This document shows positions 7,821 through 16,769 of a stretch of DNA of 64,000 bases, one piece after another. Under the pieces are notes generated by a model. The model did not search any database and had not been told where the DNA came from. It saw nothing but the letters and a program-made list of their open reading frames with translations. The first letter of the stretch is position 1. Every line of letters starts with the position of its first letter. A program made the translations under genes and the position numbers. Source of the DNA: JACVRX01 sp046726315 (GTDB lineage: Bacteria; Actinomycetota; Actinomycetes; Jiangellales; Jiangellaceae); NCBI GenBank assembly GCA_046726315.1, contig JBKPAG010000006.1, positions 1 through 64,000 of the forward strand, written 5' to 3'.

Positions 7821-8966
7821 TGGATTCCCCTCCCGCGCCCCTTGCCCTGGATTCCGTTGTCACGCTAGCCCGTCGCGTTCCGATGTCAACGCTTTCCGTA
7901 GTGCCCGGTTCAACGGGCGGGCCCGAGGGAGAGGCGCCTGGCATCTGGTCGTGCTGGTCGTCGCTCATACGACGCCTCCTCCGCGCGCCTCAAGCGCTAA
8001 ACGAATGGATGTCGGGCAGCAGGGCAACGGCGATGCCAGCAGATACAACTCGGCGGGTCACGGATGCGTCCTTCAGATGCCTCGTCTGGTTGGACGCGCC
8101 TGCCGCCGCAGTTCACGGTCGCGGCATCTGCTACCCGCGGTACGTCGCTGCGGTCGCTTTGGGTGGTCGAATTGCCTCCGCATCCGATATGTATGACCCG
8201 ACCGAATTCGCCGACGGCCCGCCAGCGTCCTCGCTACCAGACGGTCCGGTCGGTGCCGTCTACGACGCCGATGCGCCGGCGTTCGACCCATGGCAGGACT
8301 GGGAGGTGGTGCACCAGTCCGATGACCGGGTTGACCTTGTCCGCGAACTGGACGAGCTCTTCGGCAACGGAGGCGGTGACGTCCGCACACACGAGTCACG
8401 CACCCTCGGGCGCGTCACCGGCGCCGCAACGTGCCCGACGGCACCTGCTGATGTCGGCCAGGCCCGTGCACCCAACGGCTGGTCGCGGATGACGACCTCG
8501 TCGAAGCTGACCTCACTCTGCCGGACACCCTTCGCCGGGCGATACCTCGGTCGACCTGCTCGGTCGACCTGCTTGTCTACGAGCGGGAGTGCGCGTCGGG
8601 CCAGAGCGTTGGAGGGGCGTATCGAACTGGTGGAGTTGAACCAGACCACGGAGCAGTTCCAGCTGCGGGTCGGCGTCCGGCCCTGTGCTGGCGGCCAGGA
8701 CTGCGCAGGGCAACCCGCCAAGACCCTTCACCGTCGATCTCGGCGAACGCTCGGTGACAGTGAGATCGTGAACGCGTCCGTGGTGCCGCCGCGCGCGGTG
8801 ACTGTCGACGGCAACCAGTTCCGATCGGGCGCGCACTCTTACCACCACCGAGGTGAACATCTCCTGTGGAGATTGATGGACTGAGGACGCGCTGCAAGGC
8901 CGGATTCAGCTTGACCGATCAGCCGCGGAAGTTCATACGCCGGTGACTGTCGTCGCGGAACCGCTG
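7821..8966. other. 1.1-kb degenerate stretch, no gene assigned
   Basis: Long frames exist on both strands but switch character repeatedly. The forward frame has an acidic coding-like patch near 8310-8370 (DDRVDLVRELDELFG). Reverse frames have coding-like patches near 8470-8520 (SEVSFDEVVIRDQPLG) and 8640-8720. None could be tied to a family. The pattern fits old coding DNA broken by frameshifts, like the pseudogenes on both sides. Confidence 0.5.
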
Positions 8967-9401
8967 TTAAGGCTGGCCCCACACCGAGCTGACCCAGAAA
9001 CGGAACTCGTACACGAGACCCGGCGGCCAGGCTATGGGCCAGCTCGCCAGCGCCGGAGACGATCAGGGTTCCGTCGTGCCGGTCCTTGAGGGCGGTGACA
9101 CTCTCGGCCAGGTCGCTTTGAGTAGGGTGGCGTTCCAGGCCAACGGCTCGCGCAGTGTTCGGGACGCACTTGGGCATGCTGTTCAGCCGGTCCGCAGCAT
9201 GCTGTTCAGCTGGTCCGCAAACATGCCTAATGTCGGGTCGTCCACCAGTTGCGGCCAGACTGCGCGAGTCCCTCGTAGGTCTTGCGTCCCAGCACCATGG
9301 CGTAGGCCACGATGAACTGCTCGAGCGAGGCGTTGTTGCTGTCGGATCCAACACAGCCACTCATCGGGCGACGGCGCGTCGAAGGCGCCATTGACAGTCA
9401 T
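8967..9401 (-). pseudogene. RibD C-terminal-type reductase, multiply broken
   Basis: Pieces in several reverse frames align in order with the dihydrofolate-reductase-like RibD_C family: MTVNGAFDAPSPDEWL at the start, AYAMVLGRKTYEGLAQSGRN in the middle, DLAESVTALKDRHDGTLIVS and GAGELAHSL after it, and EFRFWVSSVWG before a stop at 8967. At least two frameshifts and a premature stop near 9230 interrupt it. An intact but divergent RibD-like gene lies 95 bp upstream in the same direction, so this may be a decayed tandem relative. Confidence 0.65.
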
Positions 9402-9496
9402 GGCGTTGTTGATGACCAGGCGTCCCGTCGACGGCCTCCTCAATGTGGAGTTGATCAGGACGTTCCTACGCATAAGAGGTCGCGAAGTGCGACTTC

Positions 9497-10054
9497 TCAA
9501 TCTGCTCGCTCGTACCGCAAGTACACCGTTCCTGAGGCCAGTGCGTGGTGCTCGGCGAGCCGTAGCCGCAGCCTCTTCTCGGCTGCGAAGAACGGCTTTC
9601 CGCCTCCGACGACAACCGGCACGACATAGAGCCGGAACTCGTCGACCAGGTCGATCAGCGAGGCGGCCAGGCTGGCACCGCCGAGGTCCAGTTCTCCTTC
9701 GGTCTGCTGCTTGAGCCGTGTCACCTCTTCGACCGAGTCCTTGCTGCGAACCAGCCGGACGCCCTCGGGGACGCTGTCGAGTGTGTCGGAGAACACGATC
9801 CTCGGTGTTTTCACGTAGATGCGGGCGAACTCCGCCTCGACGTCGGGGAGGTCGTCTCGGCTCGCCGCCGTCGTCCACGGCTCCTCCATCACCTCGTAGA
9901 GGCGCCGTCCGAACAAGAACGCGGATGACTGTCGGGCCTGCTCGTTCGCCAGCCGGTGCACCTCCTCGTCCGGTGTGGAGAAATCGATGCTGCCGTTGGC
10001 GTCCTCGATGTAGCCGTCGAGCGAGACGCTCATCGAGTAGAGGACCTTGCCCAT
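9497..10054 (-). CDS. RibD C-terminal/dihydrofolate reductase family protein
   Basis: A complete 185-residue single-domain reductase of the RibD_C (DHFR-like) fold. Diagnostic segments are MGKVLYSMSVSLDGYIED at the N-terminus, FLFGRRLYEVMEEPW (NADPH-site loop), LDLGGASLAASLIDLVDEFR and VVPVVVGGGKPFF near the C-terminus. Stand-alone members are NAD(P)H-dependent reductases of mostly unknown substrate and are common in actinomycetes. GGAGGAG precedes the ATG. It lies 100 bp downstream of an alpha/beta hydrolase on the same strand and may share its transcript, with a dead sigma-factor tail further upstream. Confidence 0.85.
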   Translation of the reverse strand: MGKVLYSMSVSLDGYIEDANGSIDFSTPDEEVHRLANEQARQSSAFLFGRRLYEVMEEPWTTAASRDDLPDVEAEFARIYVKTPRIVFSDTLDSVPEGVRLVRSKDSVEEVTRLKQQTEGELDLGGASLAASLIDLVDEFRLYVVPVVVGGGKPFFAAEKRLRLRLAEHHALASGTVYLRYERAD

Positions 10055-10154
10055 GGGCTCCTCCGGTCGGGTGTGTCGTCAGGTATTGAGACTGTGCAGC
10101 ATGTCTGACCCATCACCAGCCTCGACCTTGACGGCAATGCTGCGGTCAAGGTGC

Positions 10155-10931
10155 TCACCCGGCGAAGAACTCCCTAAGCACCGGGGCGAGGACCTCCCAG
10201 GCCACGTTGTGGGCCTGTCCGTCGAGCGTGTGGCGACGTGGCTTGGGAAGCGTTGCCGTGAGCGCCCGTGCCGAGTTGGTGGCCCATTCACCGGTCTCGC
10301 TGCCGTCCAGAACGAGTGTGGGGGCCGTGACCGAGGCGGCGATACCCGTGGGGACCAGGCTGTCGCCCATGATGATGGCGTCGTAAGCGAGCGTGTGGGC
10401 CAGTGCCTCCATGCCCGACCACATTGGCGCATGGCGGATCCCGGCGATCATCTCTCCGGGTAGGCCGACGCTCTTCATGAACAGCGCGATTGCGTCGCCG
10501 CGGCGGTCGGCATCGAGCAGCTCGGTGAGCTGCGCGACATAACCCTGCTGCCGCCGCCGGGCCTCCGGATCGGTCATGAACGGCGGTTCCCACAGGGCCA
10601 GCTTGGTGAAGGGCAGGCCGGCCGCCGCTGCGTGCAGAGCAAGAACCGCACCGGACGAGTTCCCGAATGTCGCTGCAGTACTGCCGGCCGCATGGAGCAC
10701 GGCGCGGAGGTCCTCGATCTCTCGCTCGATCGCGTACGGGAGGGTGTCGCCGCTGTCGCCGCGCCCTCGGCGGTCGTAGTTGAAGACTGCGAAATCTGCA
10801 GCCAGAAGCTCTGCCAGCGGAGCGTGGATCGTGCGTGTGGTGGACGCACCGCTGATCAGGATGACCGGCGTACCCTCACCAAGCCGGTCGAAGGCGATGG
10901 TGGTGCCGTCGGCTGAACGTACGGTGTCCAT
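10155..10931 (-). CDS. Alpha/beta hydrolase
   Basis: A 258-residue alpha/beta hydrolase. The nucleophile elbow is GNSSGAVLAL (GxSxG variant, Ser near residue 90), the acid is in APTLVLDGSET, and the histidine is in the LDGQAHNVAWEVLAPV tail. The start at 10931 (MDTVRSADGTTIAFDRLGEG) is preferred over a longer frame because AAGGAG lies 7 bp before it and family similarity begins there. Such proteins often sit next to DUF6596-type ECF sigma factors, and a sigma C-terminal stub is directly upstream. A truncated relative sharing the PYA(I/V)EREIEDL block is at 51575-52169. Confidence 0.85.
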   Translation of the reverse strand: MDTVRSADGTTIAFDRLGEGTPVILISGASTTRTIHAPLAELLAADFAVFNYDRRGRGDSGDTLPYAIEREIEDLRAVLHAAGSTAATFGNSSGAVLALHAAAAGLPFTKLALWEPPFMTDPEARRRQQGYVAQLTELLDADRRGDAIALFMKSVGLPGEMIAGIRHAPMWSGMEALAHTLAYDAIIMGDSLVPTGIAASVTAPTLVLDGSETGEWATNSARALTATLPKPRRHTLDGQAHNVAWEVLAPVLREFFAG

Positions 10932-11021
10932 GAGGACTCCTTGCCTCGTGAGCGGGCTGTTTGCTTCACCGACGATGGGTCCGACGCAAACGGACAGGCT
11001 CGTCAAGATCGGTTGCAGATT

Positions 11022-11501
11022 TCAGCCATTCGTTGTCTCGGCAAACCTTCGGGAGAAGTATCGACGTTCCGGATCGGTGGCCGCCAGCTCGAGCGCCTCC
11101 AGGTATGCAGTCGCTGCGTCACCCGTCCGCCCCAGCGGGCGGAGCAGGTCGGCGCGGGTGGCCGGGAGCTGGTAGTAGCCGGCCAGCTCCCCAGCATCCT
11201 CCAGTTGCTCTACCACCTTCAGTCCCGCCGCCGGTCCGTCCCGCATGCCTACTGCGACCGCCCGGTTCAGCTGCACGACCGCGGAGGGCACCAGCCGTGA
11301 TAGCTGCCCGTAGAGCGTAGCGATCTGAGCCCAGTCCGTCTCGGCAGCTTCGGGTGCAGTCGAGTGGCAGGCGGCGATGGCGGCCTGGACCTGGTAGGGG
11401 CCGGGCCGTCCTCGCCGCAGCGCCGCCTCCAGTAGTTGCACACCGTCCTCGATCTCGCCCGCATCCAATCCTGCGGATCGTCGAGTGATGGGCGGTGACA
11501 C
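11022..11501 (-). pseudogene. ECF sigma factor (DUF6596 type), C-terminal remnant
   Basis: About 150 residues match the C-terminal TPR-like end of large ECF sigma factors of the DUF6596 group: GVQLLEAALRRGRPGPYQVQ, AAIAACHSTA, ETDWAQIATLYGQL, VVQLNRAVAVGM and GELAGYYQLPATRADLLRPL. Regions sigma2 and sigma4, which contact core polymerase and promoter, are missing (about 260 residues), so it cannot act as a sigma factor. It stands directly upstream of the hydrolase and RibD genes it may once have governed. An MFS transporter tail abuts its broken end. Confidence 0.75.
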
Positions 11502-11511
11502 CCAAGCCGGG

Positions 11512-11815
11512 TCAGTGGGCGTGCGGGGCGCCGGTCATCTGTGGCTTTCCGGACGGTACGAGGCGTAGCGAGAGCACCGCGGCCGCGGCGGCGGCGACGG
11601 TGAACATGGTGAAGGCGTTGTTTAACCCGTCGATCGAGGGGGTGCTGGTGAGGCCCGCGGCGGCGACGGTGGAGGCCGCCGCGACGCAGATGGCGGCACC
11701 GAGTTGGTTGAAGGTATAGACGATGCCCGATACCAGCCCGGCTTCGTGCAGACCGACGCGGCCGAGGGCAGAGGTGGTCGCGGCGACGAACAGCGGGCTC
11801 GCTGGAGCCGTAGTG
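11512..11815 (-). pseudogene. MFS drug exporter, C-terminal remnant
   Basis: About 95 codons give the last two transmembrane helices of an EmrB/QacA-like major facilitator transporter: GRVGLHEAGLVSGIVYTFNQ then LGAAICVAAASTVAAAG, and NNAFTMFTVAAAAAAVLSLR before a short tail. Everything upstream (11 or more helices) is gone. It ends 10 bp before the sigma remnant, with which it shares strand, so two unrelated 3' ends were brought together by deletion or insertion. From about 11816 to 12089 nothing further was recognised. Confidence 0.6.
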
Positions 11816-12089
11816 CTGGGTCACCGGTCGTAAGCGGGCCGCTTCGATGACTCCCAATGGGCGGTCCCGGGCAGGCGGCAACGGAACCGACAAGGATCCA
11901 TGGACCATCGATGCCGACAGCGAGCACGCCGTCGGCGGCAGATCTGGGGGTGATCAGGTCTTGGCGATCTGTGTGCGGTCGCTGGGGCGCCGCCCGCGTT
12001 CGGTTTCACCGGCAATCTGGCGTGCTTGCGGGAGGCGACACCGGAGCGCGTGCAAGTCCTGCAGTCGCCAACGCGGCGTTAGGTGAGGA

Positions 12090-12221
12090 CTTGCGGTAGG
12101 TGAGGTCGAAGTCGGTCCGGTAATGGGTGAAGTCTTCGGCGATCTCCCAGCGTCCGGTGCTGGTGTTCCCGTCATCGCTGATCCGCGCGGTGAACCGCTG
12201 GGCGAACGGCTCGCCCTCCCG
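12090..12221 (-). pseudogene. DUF1579/SRPBCC-like C-terminal fragment
   Basis: About 44 codons read FTARISDDGNTSTGRWEIAE then DFTHYRTDFDLTYRK, matching the closing strands of small lipocalin/SRPBCC-like proteins (pattern FTGxISxDGxTITGRWE...DFDLTY). The N-terminal two thirds are missing and the frame continues into unrelated sequence. It is joined in frame to the recombinase scrap just upstream, so the long frame spanning both is a chimera, not a gene. Confidence 0.45.
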
Positions 12222-12230
12222 CCACAGCGA

Positions 12231-12347
12231 CCGTTGTGCTAAGTCCGTGATCGACGCCTGCTGTGGGTCGTAAGCTGCTATCAGTTCCATAACCTCAGCC
12301 TTGCCGAGGCGGTGTTGGTACTGACGCGGACGCACGGTCGGACTCAT
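12231..12347 (-). pseudogene. Serine-recombinase-type HTH fragment
   Basis: About 38 codons read VRPRQYQHRLGKAEVMELIA then AYDPQQASITDLAQR. This resembles the C-terminal helix-turn-helix of actinobacterial resolvases/recombinases (PRQRQHRLTPAEI...LVADYxAGATVKELA). The catalytic domain is absent. It is another trace of mobile DNA inside the island. Confidence 0.45.
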
Positions 12348-12756
12348 GTATCGGCCACCACCCCTCCTCAGGGGCTTCGGGCCAGCGGAACGGAGAGCCA
12401 TGGCACGTCGCAAAAGCGGCACGGTAGCCACCTGTGGCTTGGCCGCCACGTAGACACCTAATATCTCCCGCGCGGACGACATCCGGGTTGGGTGTCGCAC
12501 GAGCTACTCAACCCTCGCTCGGCTGGAGCTGGGAACCTGGAGCTGGCCCGGCCAATGCTGCTGATCGTGCGCGACGTCCTGACGGGGGCATCGGGGAGGA
12601 CGAATGCGACACAACGTCCAACAGCTGAAGCTCGGCTGAGATGGGGTATGGACGTTCAGGGTCCTAATCGTGCGCCCGTTCCTGATTCGGACCATGTGAG
12701 CTGAGACGATCCCATGACGTGGGCTTGCCGGGCCCACCCGACGGGAGGTGAAGGTG

Positions 12757-13884
12757 ATGTCCGAGGGCGGACCCGAGCCGTTCGAAGCGGGGCGTGCCCC
12801 CGGAGATCCGCGCCCCGATGTTGACCGGACGGACGCGTTGCGTGAGCGGCTGTTCGGCAATGCCGTGGGGGCGTTGGAGCTCTACACGATCTACCTTGGT
12901 GAACGACTCGGGTTGTATCGGGCGCTCGCAGAAGGCGGTGCGGCCACCTCGTCGCAGCTGGCCGCACGCACTGGAACCACCGAGCGGTACGTGCGGGAGT
13001 GGCTCGAGCAGCACGCAGCGAGTGACCTGCTCGTGGTCGACGACCCGCGGGCGGAACCACGCGCTCGCCGATACTGGTTGCCGCCGGAGCACGTCCCCGT
13101 TCTCGCAGACCGCGACGACGTCCGATACGAGGCCCACACCGGCGTCGACATCGTCCGCGCCGGTCGCTGGCTTCCACAGCTGGTGGAGGCGTTTCGGGTT
13201 GGGAACGCGCCGCCGCCCCTGCTATGGGAGCCCGAGGGCCGGGCGGAGGCCAACCGGGCCCGGTTCATCAATTTGCTTGGCACGGAATGGCTCCCTGCGA
13301 TTGTCGACATTGATATTCGGCTGCGCGCCGAACCGCCAGCGCAGGTTGCCGACGTGGCGTGCGGCACTGGCTGGTCGAGCATCGCCATGGCCCAGGCGTA
13401 CCCCAACATCAACGTGGACGGCGTCGATCTCGACCACGATGCCATCAACGCCGCTCGCCGGAACGCTGAGCGGGCCGGCGTGGCTGATCGAGTGAGGTTC
13501 TCCATCACCGACGCCGCCGACCTCGGCGGGCCGGGCGGGTACGATCTGGTGACGATCTTCGAGGCCCTGCATGACATGTCGCGACCCGTGGACGCACTCA
13601 GCGCGGCCCGGCATATGCTTTCCGAGGACGGGACCCTGCTCGTGGTCGACGGGCTGGTCGCCGACGAGTTCACGGTCCCCGCCTCACCGCGGGAACGAGC
13701 TGAGTACGGCTGGAGCGTGGTCTCCTGCCTGCCCGGCGCCATGGGAGACCCGCAGACCGCAGCCACCGGAGCCGTCATGCGTCCTTCGGTGCTTCGTCAA
13801 TACGCCCTCCAGGCGGGCTTCTGCGGGGTGGAGGTTCTCCCGATACACACCGATTACTGGCGCTTCTACCGACTGCTCCGGTGA
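12757..13884 (+). CDS. SAM-dependent methyltransferase with N-terminal winged helix
   Basis: A 375-residue class I methyltransferase of the Rv2258c-like group. Residues about 25-100 form a winged-helix/dimerisation part (LGLYRALAEGGAATSSQLAA...RYVREWLEQ). The SAM site is VADVACGTGWSSIAMAQAYP, followed by the acidic strand NVDGVDLDHDA and the post-II motif DLVTIFEALHDM. ATG 12757 is preferred to an in-frame GTG 9 bp upstream because GGGAGG lies 8 bp before it. The substrate is unknown. It stands alone and is intact, although flanked upstream by recombination debris. Confidence 0.85.
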   Translation: MSEGGPEPFEAGRAPGDPRPDVDRTDALRERLFGNAVGALELYTIYLGERLGLYRALAEGGAATSSQLAARTGTTERYVREWLEQHAASDLLVVDDPRAEPRARRYWLPPEHVPVLADRDDVRYEAHTGVDIVRAGRWLPQLVEAFRVGNAPPPLLWEPEGRAEANRARFINLLGTEWLPAIVDIDIRLRAEPPAQVADVACGTGWSSIAMAQAYPNINVDGVDLDHDAINAARRNAERAGVADRVRFSITDAADLGGPGGYDLVTIFEALHDMSRPVDALSAARHMLSEDGTLLVVDGLVADEFTVPASPRERAEYGWSVVSCLPGAMGDPQTAATGAVMRPSVLRQYALQAGFCGVEVLPIHTDYWRFYRLLR

Positions 13885-13924
13885 GCGCGACCCGGGTCGG
13901 CCCTCCCGGGTGTAACCAACCTCA

Positions 13925-13940
13925 GCCCGGCCCACCGGGC
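13925..13940. terminator. Candidate terminator after methyltransferase
   Basis: GCCCGG-CCCA-CCGGGC forms a 6-bp GC stem with a 4-nt loop about 40 bp after the methyltransferase stop. It has no T-run, as is common in high-GC actinomycetes. It separates this gene from the convergent TetR gene. The rest of the 13885-14223 gap holds nothing recognisable. Confidence 0.35.
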
Positions 13941-14223
13941 CATGCGGCTGCTTCGCGGCAGATTCGGGCGAGCGTAGCCGCCTTCCATGCGGCAAATCGG
14001 TGCATCTTGACCCGTGTCTCATTTGGGCCAATGCCGTGATCAGAACACGACCGATTCCGTCGAAACCGAAGCGGGCCCTCGTCCGGGGTCACTGACGTGG
14101 AGTAGCGATGCGCATGCGTTCCTCGGCCCTACGCATTCGGAACGTTGATCACGCGCATCAGACGCGCCTGGACGTGCCGGTCAGGCGGGCGGTTCGTACG
14201 TGCAGCCATGGTCGCTCGTTGCT

Positions 14224-14865
14224 TCAGTCGCCTCTGATCGCGTAGCCGGCGAGCCCGCTCTCCAGGCGTGCAAAGGCGCGCATAGCCTGCGAGCGCGCCT
14301 GCGCCGCCAGCCTTGGACCCCGCCGACCGGCGATGACGCTGCTGCGGACGTAGGCGACGAGCGCCCGATGCGCCCCCATCAACGCACTGGCCACGGCCCA
14401 CGGCTCGACATCGCCCAGGCGGGCGCCCGTCTCGGCGGCGAGCAGCTCGGCGAGCTGCTGCGTGTATCGGGCGACGATCTCCCGCTCGCGCGTCTGGAGT
14501 GTGGCGCTGCCGCCGATGAGGGCTGCCGCGTTCGCGATCATCTCCGCGTTCTCCGCGGCGGCGAGTCGGCTGCTGCCGTCGAGGATCAGACGGCGAAACG
14601 CCGCCAGCGCCGAGACGCCCTCGGCGCGCTCGCGCACCGCGTCGAGCAGTCGCTCTTCAAAGAATTCCATCCCGGCAAAGCACAGGTCCTCTTTGGTCGG
14701 GAAATGGTTGAAGACGGTCATCTCGGAGACGTCGGCGGCGCGGGCCACCTCGGCCACGGTGACCGCATCGAAGCCGCGCTCGGCAAACAGACGCGTCGCT
14801 GTCTCGAAGATCAGTTGTCGCGTCTGCTGCTTCTGGCGTTCACGGAGCCCAGTTGAGATCGCCAC
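14224..14865 (-). CDS. TetR/AcrR family regulator
   Basis: A 213-residue one-component repressor. The N-terminal HTH is clear: RQLIFETATRLFAERGFDAV then TVAEVARAADVSEMTVFNHF (about residues 16-55). The C-terminal ligand domain is helical and unremarkable. A GTG start at 14865 gives the usual short arm before helix 1. It is divergent from a DUF2269/SDR operon, across a 127-bp AT-rich gap with a strong promoter and a small palindrome, and most likely represses that operon and itself. Confidence 0.9.
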   Translation of the reverse strand: MAISTGLRERQKQQTRQLIFETATRLFAERGFDAVTVAEVARAADVSEMTVFNHFPTKEDLCFAGMEFFEERLLDAVRERAEGVSALAAFRRLILDGSSRLAAAENAEMIANAAALIGGSATLQTREREIVARYTQQLAELLAAETGARLGDVEPWAVASALMGAHRALVAYVRSSVIAGRRGPRLAAQARSQAMRAFARLESGLAGYAIRGD

Positions 14866-14884
14866 GCGGGTGAGGATAGCACAT

Positions 14885-14913
14885 TTGACTTTAGTACCTA
14901 AACTATTTATAGT
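14885..14913 (+). promoter_or_regulatory. Sigma70-type promoter with embedded palindrome
   Basis: TTGACT, a 17-bp spacer and TATAGT fit a strong housekeeping promoter reading toward the gene at 14993. The spacer holds TTTAG-TAC-CTAAA (14890-14902), a 5-bp-arm palindrome. ATAGT...ACTAT surrounds the -10 downstream. A TetR dimer bound here would block polymerase. The gap is strikingly AT-rich against its surroundings. Confidence 0.6.
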
Positions 14914-14992
14914 GTCTCATATAACTATGGTCGCCAAATCCCGGATGGCGGGGCCGGCGGTCGCGTAGAGGAACCTAGAGGGAGGCACGCTC

Positions 14993-15574
14993 GTGTACGA
15001 CGCGGCGCACTTCCTGCATGTGGTGGGCGCGCTCGGACTGACGGCGGCCTTCGGCGTGGAGGCCGCGGGGCTGGTCGGGCTCCGGCGGGCGACGGACGCC
15101 GACGAGGCGCTACTGTGGCTGCGAAGCAGACGGTGGGTGTTGCTGATCGGCCCCGCGTCGATCGGGCTGGTGCTCGCGACCGGCATCTACTTGACGGTGG
15201 TTGAGTGGGGGCCGGACGCCTGGATCCTGGTCTCGCTCGCCAGCCTGGTGGCGGTGGCGGGGATCGGGGGTTTCCTCACCGGAATTCCGATGGCGCGGGT
15301 CACACCTGCGGTTGAGCGGGCCTCAGGGCCGCTGTCTGAGGAGCTTCGGGGTGGCTTGCAAAGCCCGCTCCTCACGGTCTCGATCATGACTCGGATCGCC
15401 ATCACCGTCGGCATCGTCTTCTTGATGGTCCTGAAGCCGACGCTGTTCACCTCCATCCTCACGATCGTCCTCGCCGTTGGGATCGGCGTCGCCACGGGTC
15501 TCGTCTTTGGCACGCGCGAACCCTCGGCGAGCGCGATCGGCAGAGCCGCCCCGCCGACGCACGCCCAGCAATGA
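14993..15574 (+). CDS. DUF2269-like integral membrane protein
   Basis: A 193-residue protein with four hydrophobic segments: DAAHFLHVVGALGLTAAFGV at the N-terminus, RWVLLIGPASIGLVLATGIY, ILVSLASLVAVAGIGGFLTG, and a C-terminal pair RIAITVGIVFLMVL/TIVLAVGIGVATGLVFG. The N-terminal FLHVVGA motif and length fit DUF2269. AGGGAGG lies 9 bp before the GTG start. It overlaps the following SDR gene by ATGA, so they are co-translated, and both lie behind the TetR-facing promoter. Function is unknown; a detoxification role is only suggested by the regulator. Confidence 0.75.
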   Translation: MYDAAHFLHVVGALGLTAAFGVEAAGLVGLRRATDADEALLWLRSRRWVLLIGPASIGLVLATGIYLTVVEWGPDAWILVSLASLVAVAGIGGFLTGIPMARVTPAVERASGPLSEELRGGLQSPLLTVSIMTRIAITVGIVFLMVLKPTLFTSILTIVLAVGIGVATGLVFGTREPSASAIGRAAPPTHAQQ

Positions 15575-16491
15575 GGGCAACCGGTTCTCGCGCGGGAAGA
15601 GGGATGGGAACCGACAGCACCGCGCATCTCAGCGCCAGGTCAGCGCTGGTCACAGGCGGCACGTCTGGGATTGGCTTCTACACCGCTCGACGGTTGGCGG
15701 CGCGAGGTGCGACGGTGCTGGTGACCGGACGGGACTGGGGTCGAGGGGCCGAGGCTGCAAACGAGCTCCGGCGGGCCGCCGGGCACGAGCGTGTCGAGTT
15801 CATCCGCGTGGACCACTCCACGGTCGCCGCGAACCTAGAGCTCGCCAAAGGGCTCCGAAGCCGGCTTGGTCATCTGGACATCCTGGTGAACAACGTCGGT
15901 GGGCTCCAGCCGTCACGGGTCACCACGGGGGACGGATACGAGCTGACACTAGCGCTGAACTTCGTGGCGCCGTTCGCGCTGACCGGATCGCTAATGCCAA
16001 TGATGCTGGCGAGCGACTCGGCCCGGTTGATCAACGTCATCTCGAGCTCATTCACGATGGCCAAAGGCAACCCGCTGGAGGACATCCACAGCGAGCGGAC
16101 ATATGCCCCGCTTCGGGTCCTGGCCAGGGCGAAGCTGCTCGCCCTGGTGTGGACGGCCGCGCTGGCAGATCAGCATCGCGGCAAGCGGCTGAGCGCGGTC
16201 GCGGTCAACCCGGGCATGGCGTGGACGCCCGGAACGCAGGCGCTGACCCCGGACGCGGTGCCCACATGGCGCTACATTTGGCCGATTGTGCGCTTCTTCC
16301 AGCGTCGGGCCGATCCTGATCGCGCCGCCGCGTCATGCACGGCCCTCGTTATCGCACCGGTCGGTGACATCGACGGAAGGTACTTCGACGGACGGAAGCC
16401 ACATGCGGTCCCGGGTCCTGCCCTCGACCCCGACCTGCGGGAACGAGTGCTGCAGCTTGGTCAGGACCTGGTAGACCCCGCTGCAGGGTGA
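15571..16491 (+). CDS. Short-chain dehydrogenase/reductase lacking the catalytic Tyr
   Basis: A 306-residue Rossmann protein of the retinol-dehydrogenase-like SDR group. The cofactor loop TGGTSGIG is at residues 28-35, the NNVGG motif at 107-111 and the active-site serine strand INVISSS at 154-160. In the usual YxxxK motif the lysine (K188, in LRVLARAKLL) is present but the tyrosine position is Leu184. Without that proton donor normal reductase activity is doubtful, unless Tyr178 nearby substitutes. The start at 15571 overlaps the upstream gene by ATGA. An alternative ATG at 15604 has GGGAAGAGGG directly before it. Confidence 0.8.
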   Translation: MRATGSRAGRGMGTDSTAHLSARSALVTGGTSGIGFYTARRLAARGATVLVTGRDWGRGAEAANELRRAAGHERVEFIRVDHSTVAANLELAKGLRSRLGHLDILVNNVGGLQPSRVTTGDGYELTLALNFVAPFALTGSLMPMMLASDSARLINVISSSFTMAKGNPLEDIHSERTYAPLRVLARAKLLALVWTAALADQHRGKRLSAVAVNPGMAWTPGTQALTPDAVPTWRYIWPIVRFFQRRADPDRAAASCTALVIAPVGDIDGRYFDGRKPHAVPGPALDPDLRERVLQLGQDLVDPAAG

Positions 16492-16769
16492 ACCATGCAC
16501 CGTACTCTACGTCTCGGCGATCACGGCGCTTTCGTTCGGCGGGCCCCTAAGCAATACCGCCGCCGGAAGCCGATCTATCGCCCCGAAAACCGGTCGAGAT
16601 CAAATTCCCGCCAATTTGCCACCACGGACGTGCGCTGGCGCGTTATGGTGTGGTCGCACGCGTCACAGTTGATGAGGATCGGCATTGATTGCCGACCGAT
16701 GCCGATTACAGGACGCGACCGGTTGCGAGTGCCTCCGTTCGCCGCAGGCCCCAGGACGATGTCGACGGT

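Noticed and set aside
7820..8884. A 354-codon forward frame next to the Asp-box gene
   Set aside because: Only a short acidic patch looks protein-like. The rest alternates with better reverse-strand patches and has no start signal or family.
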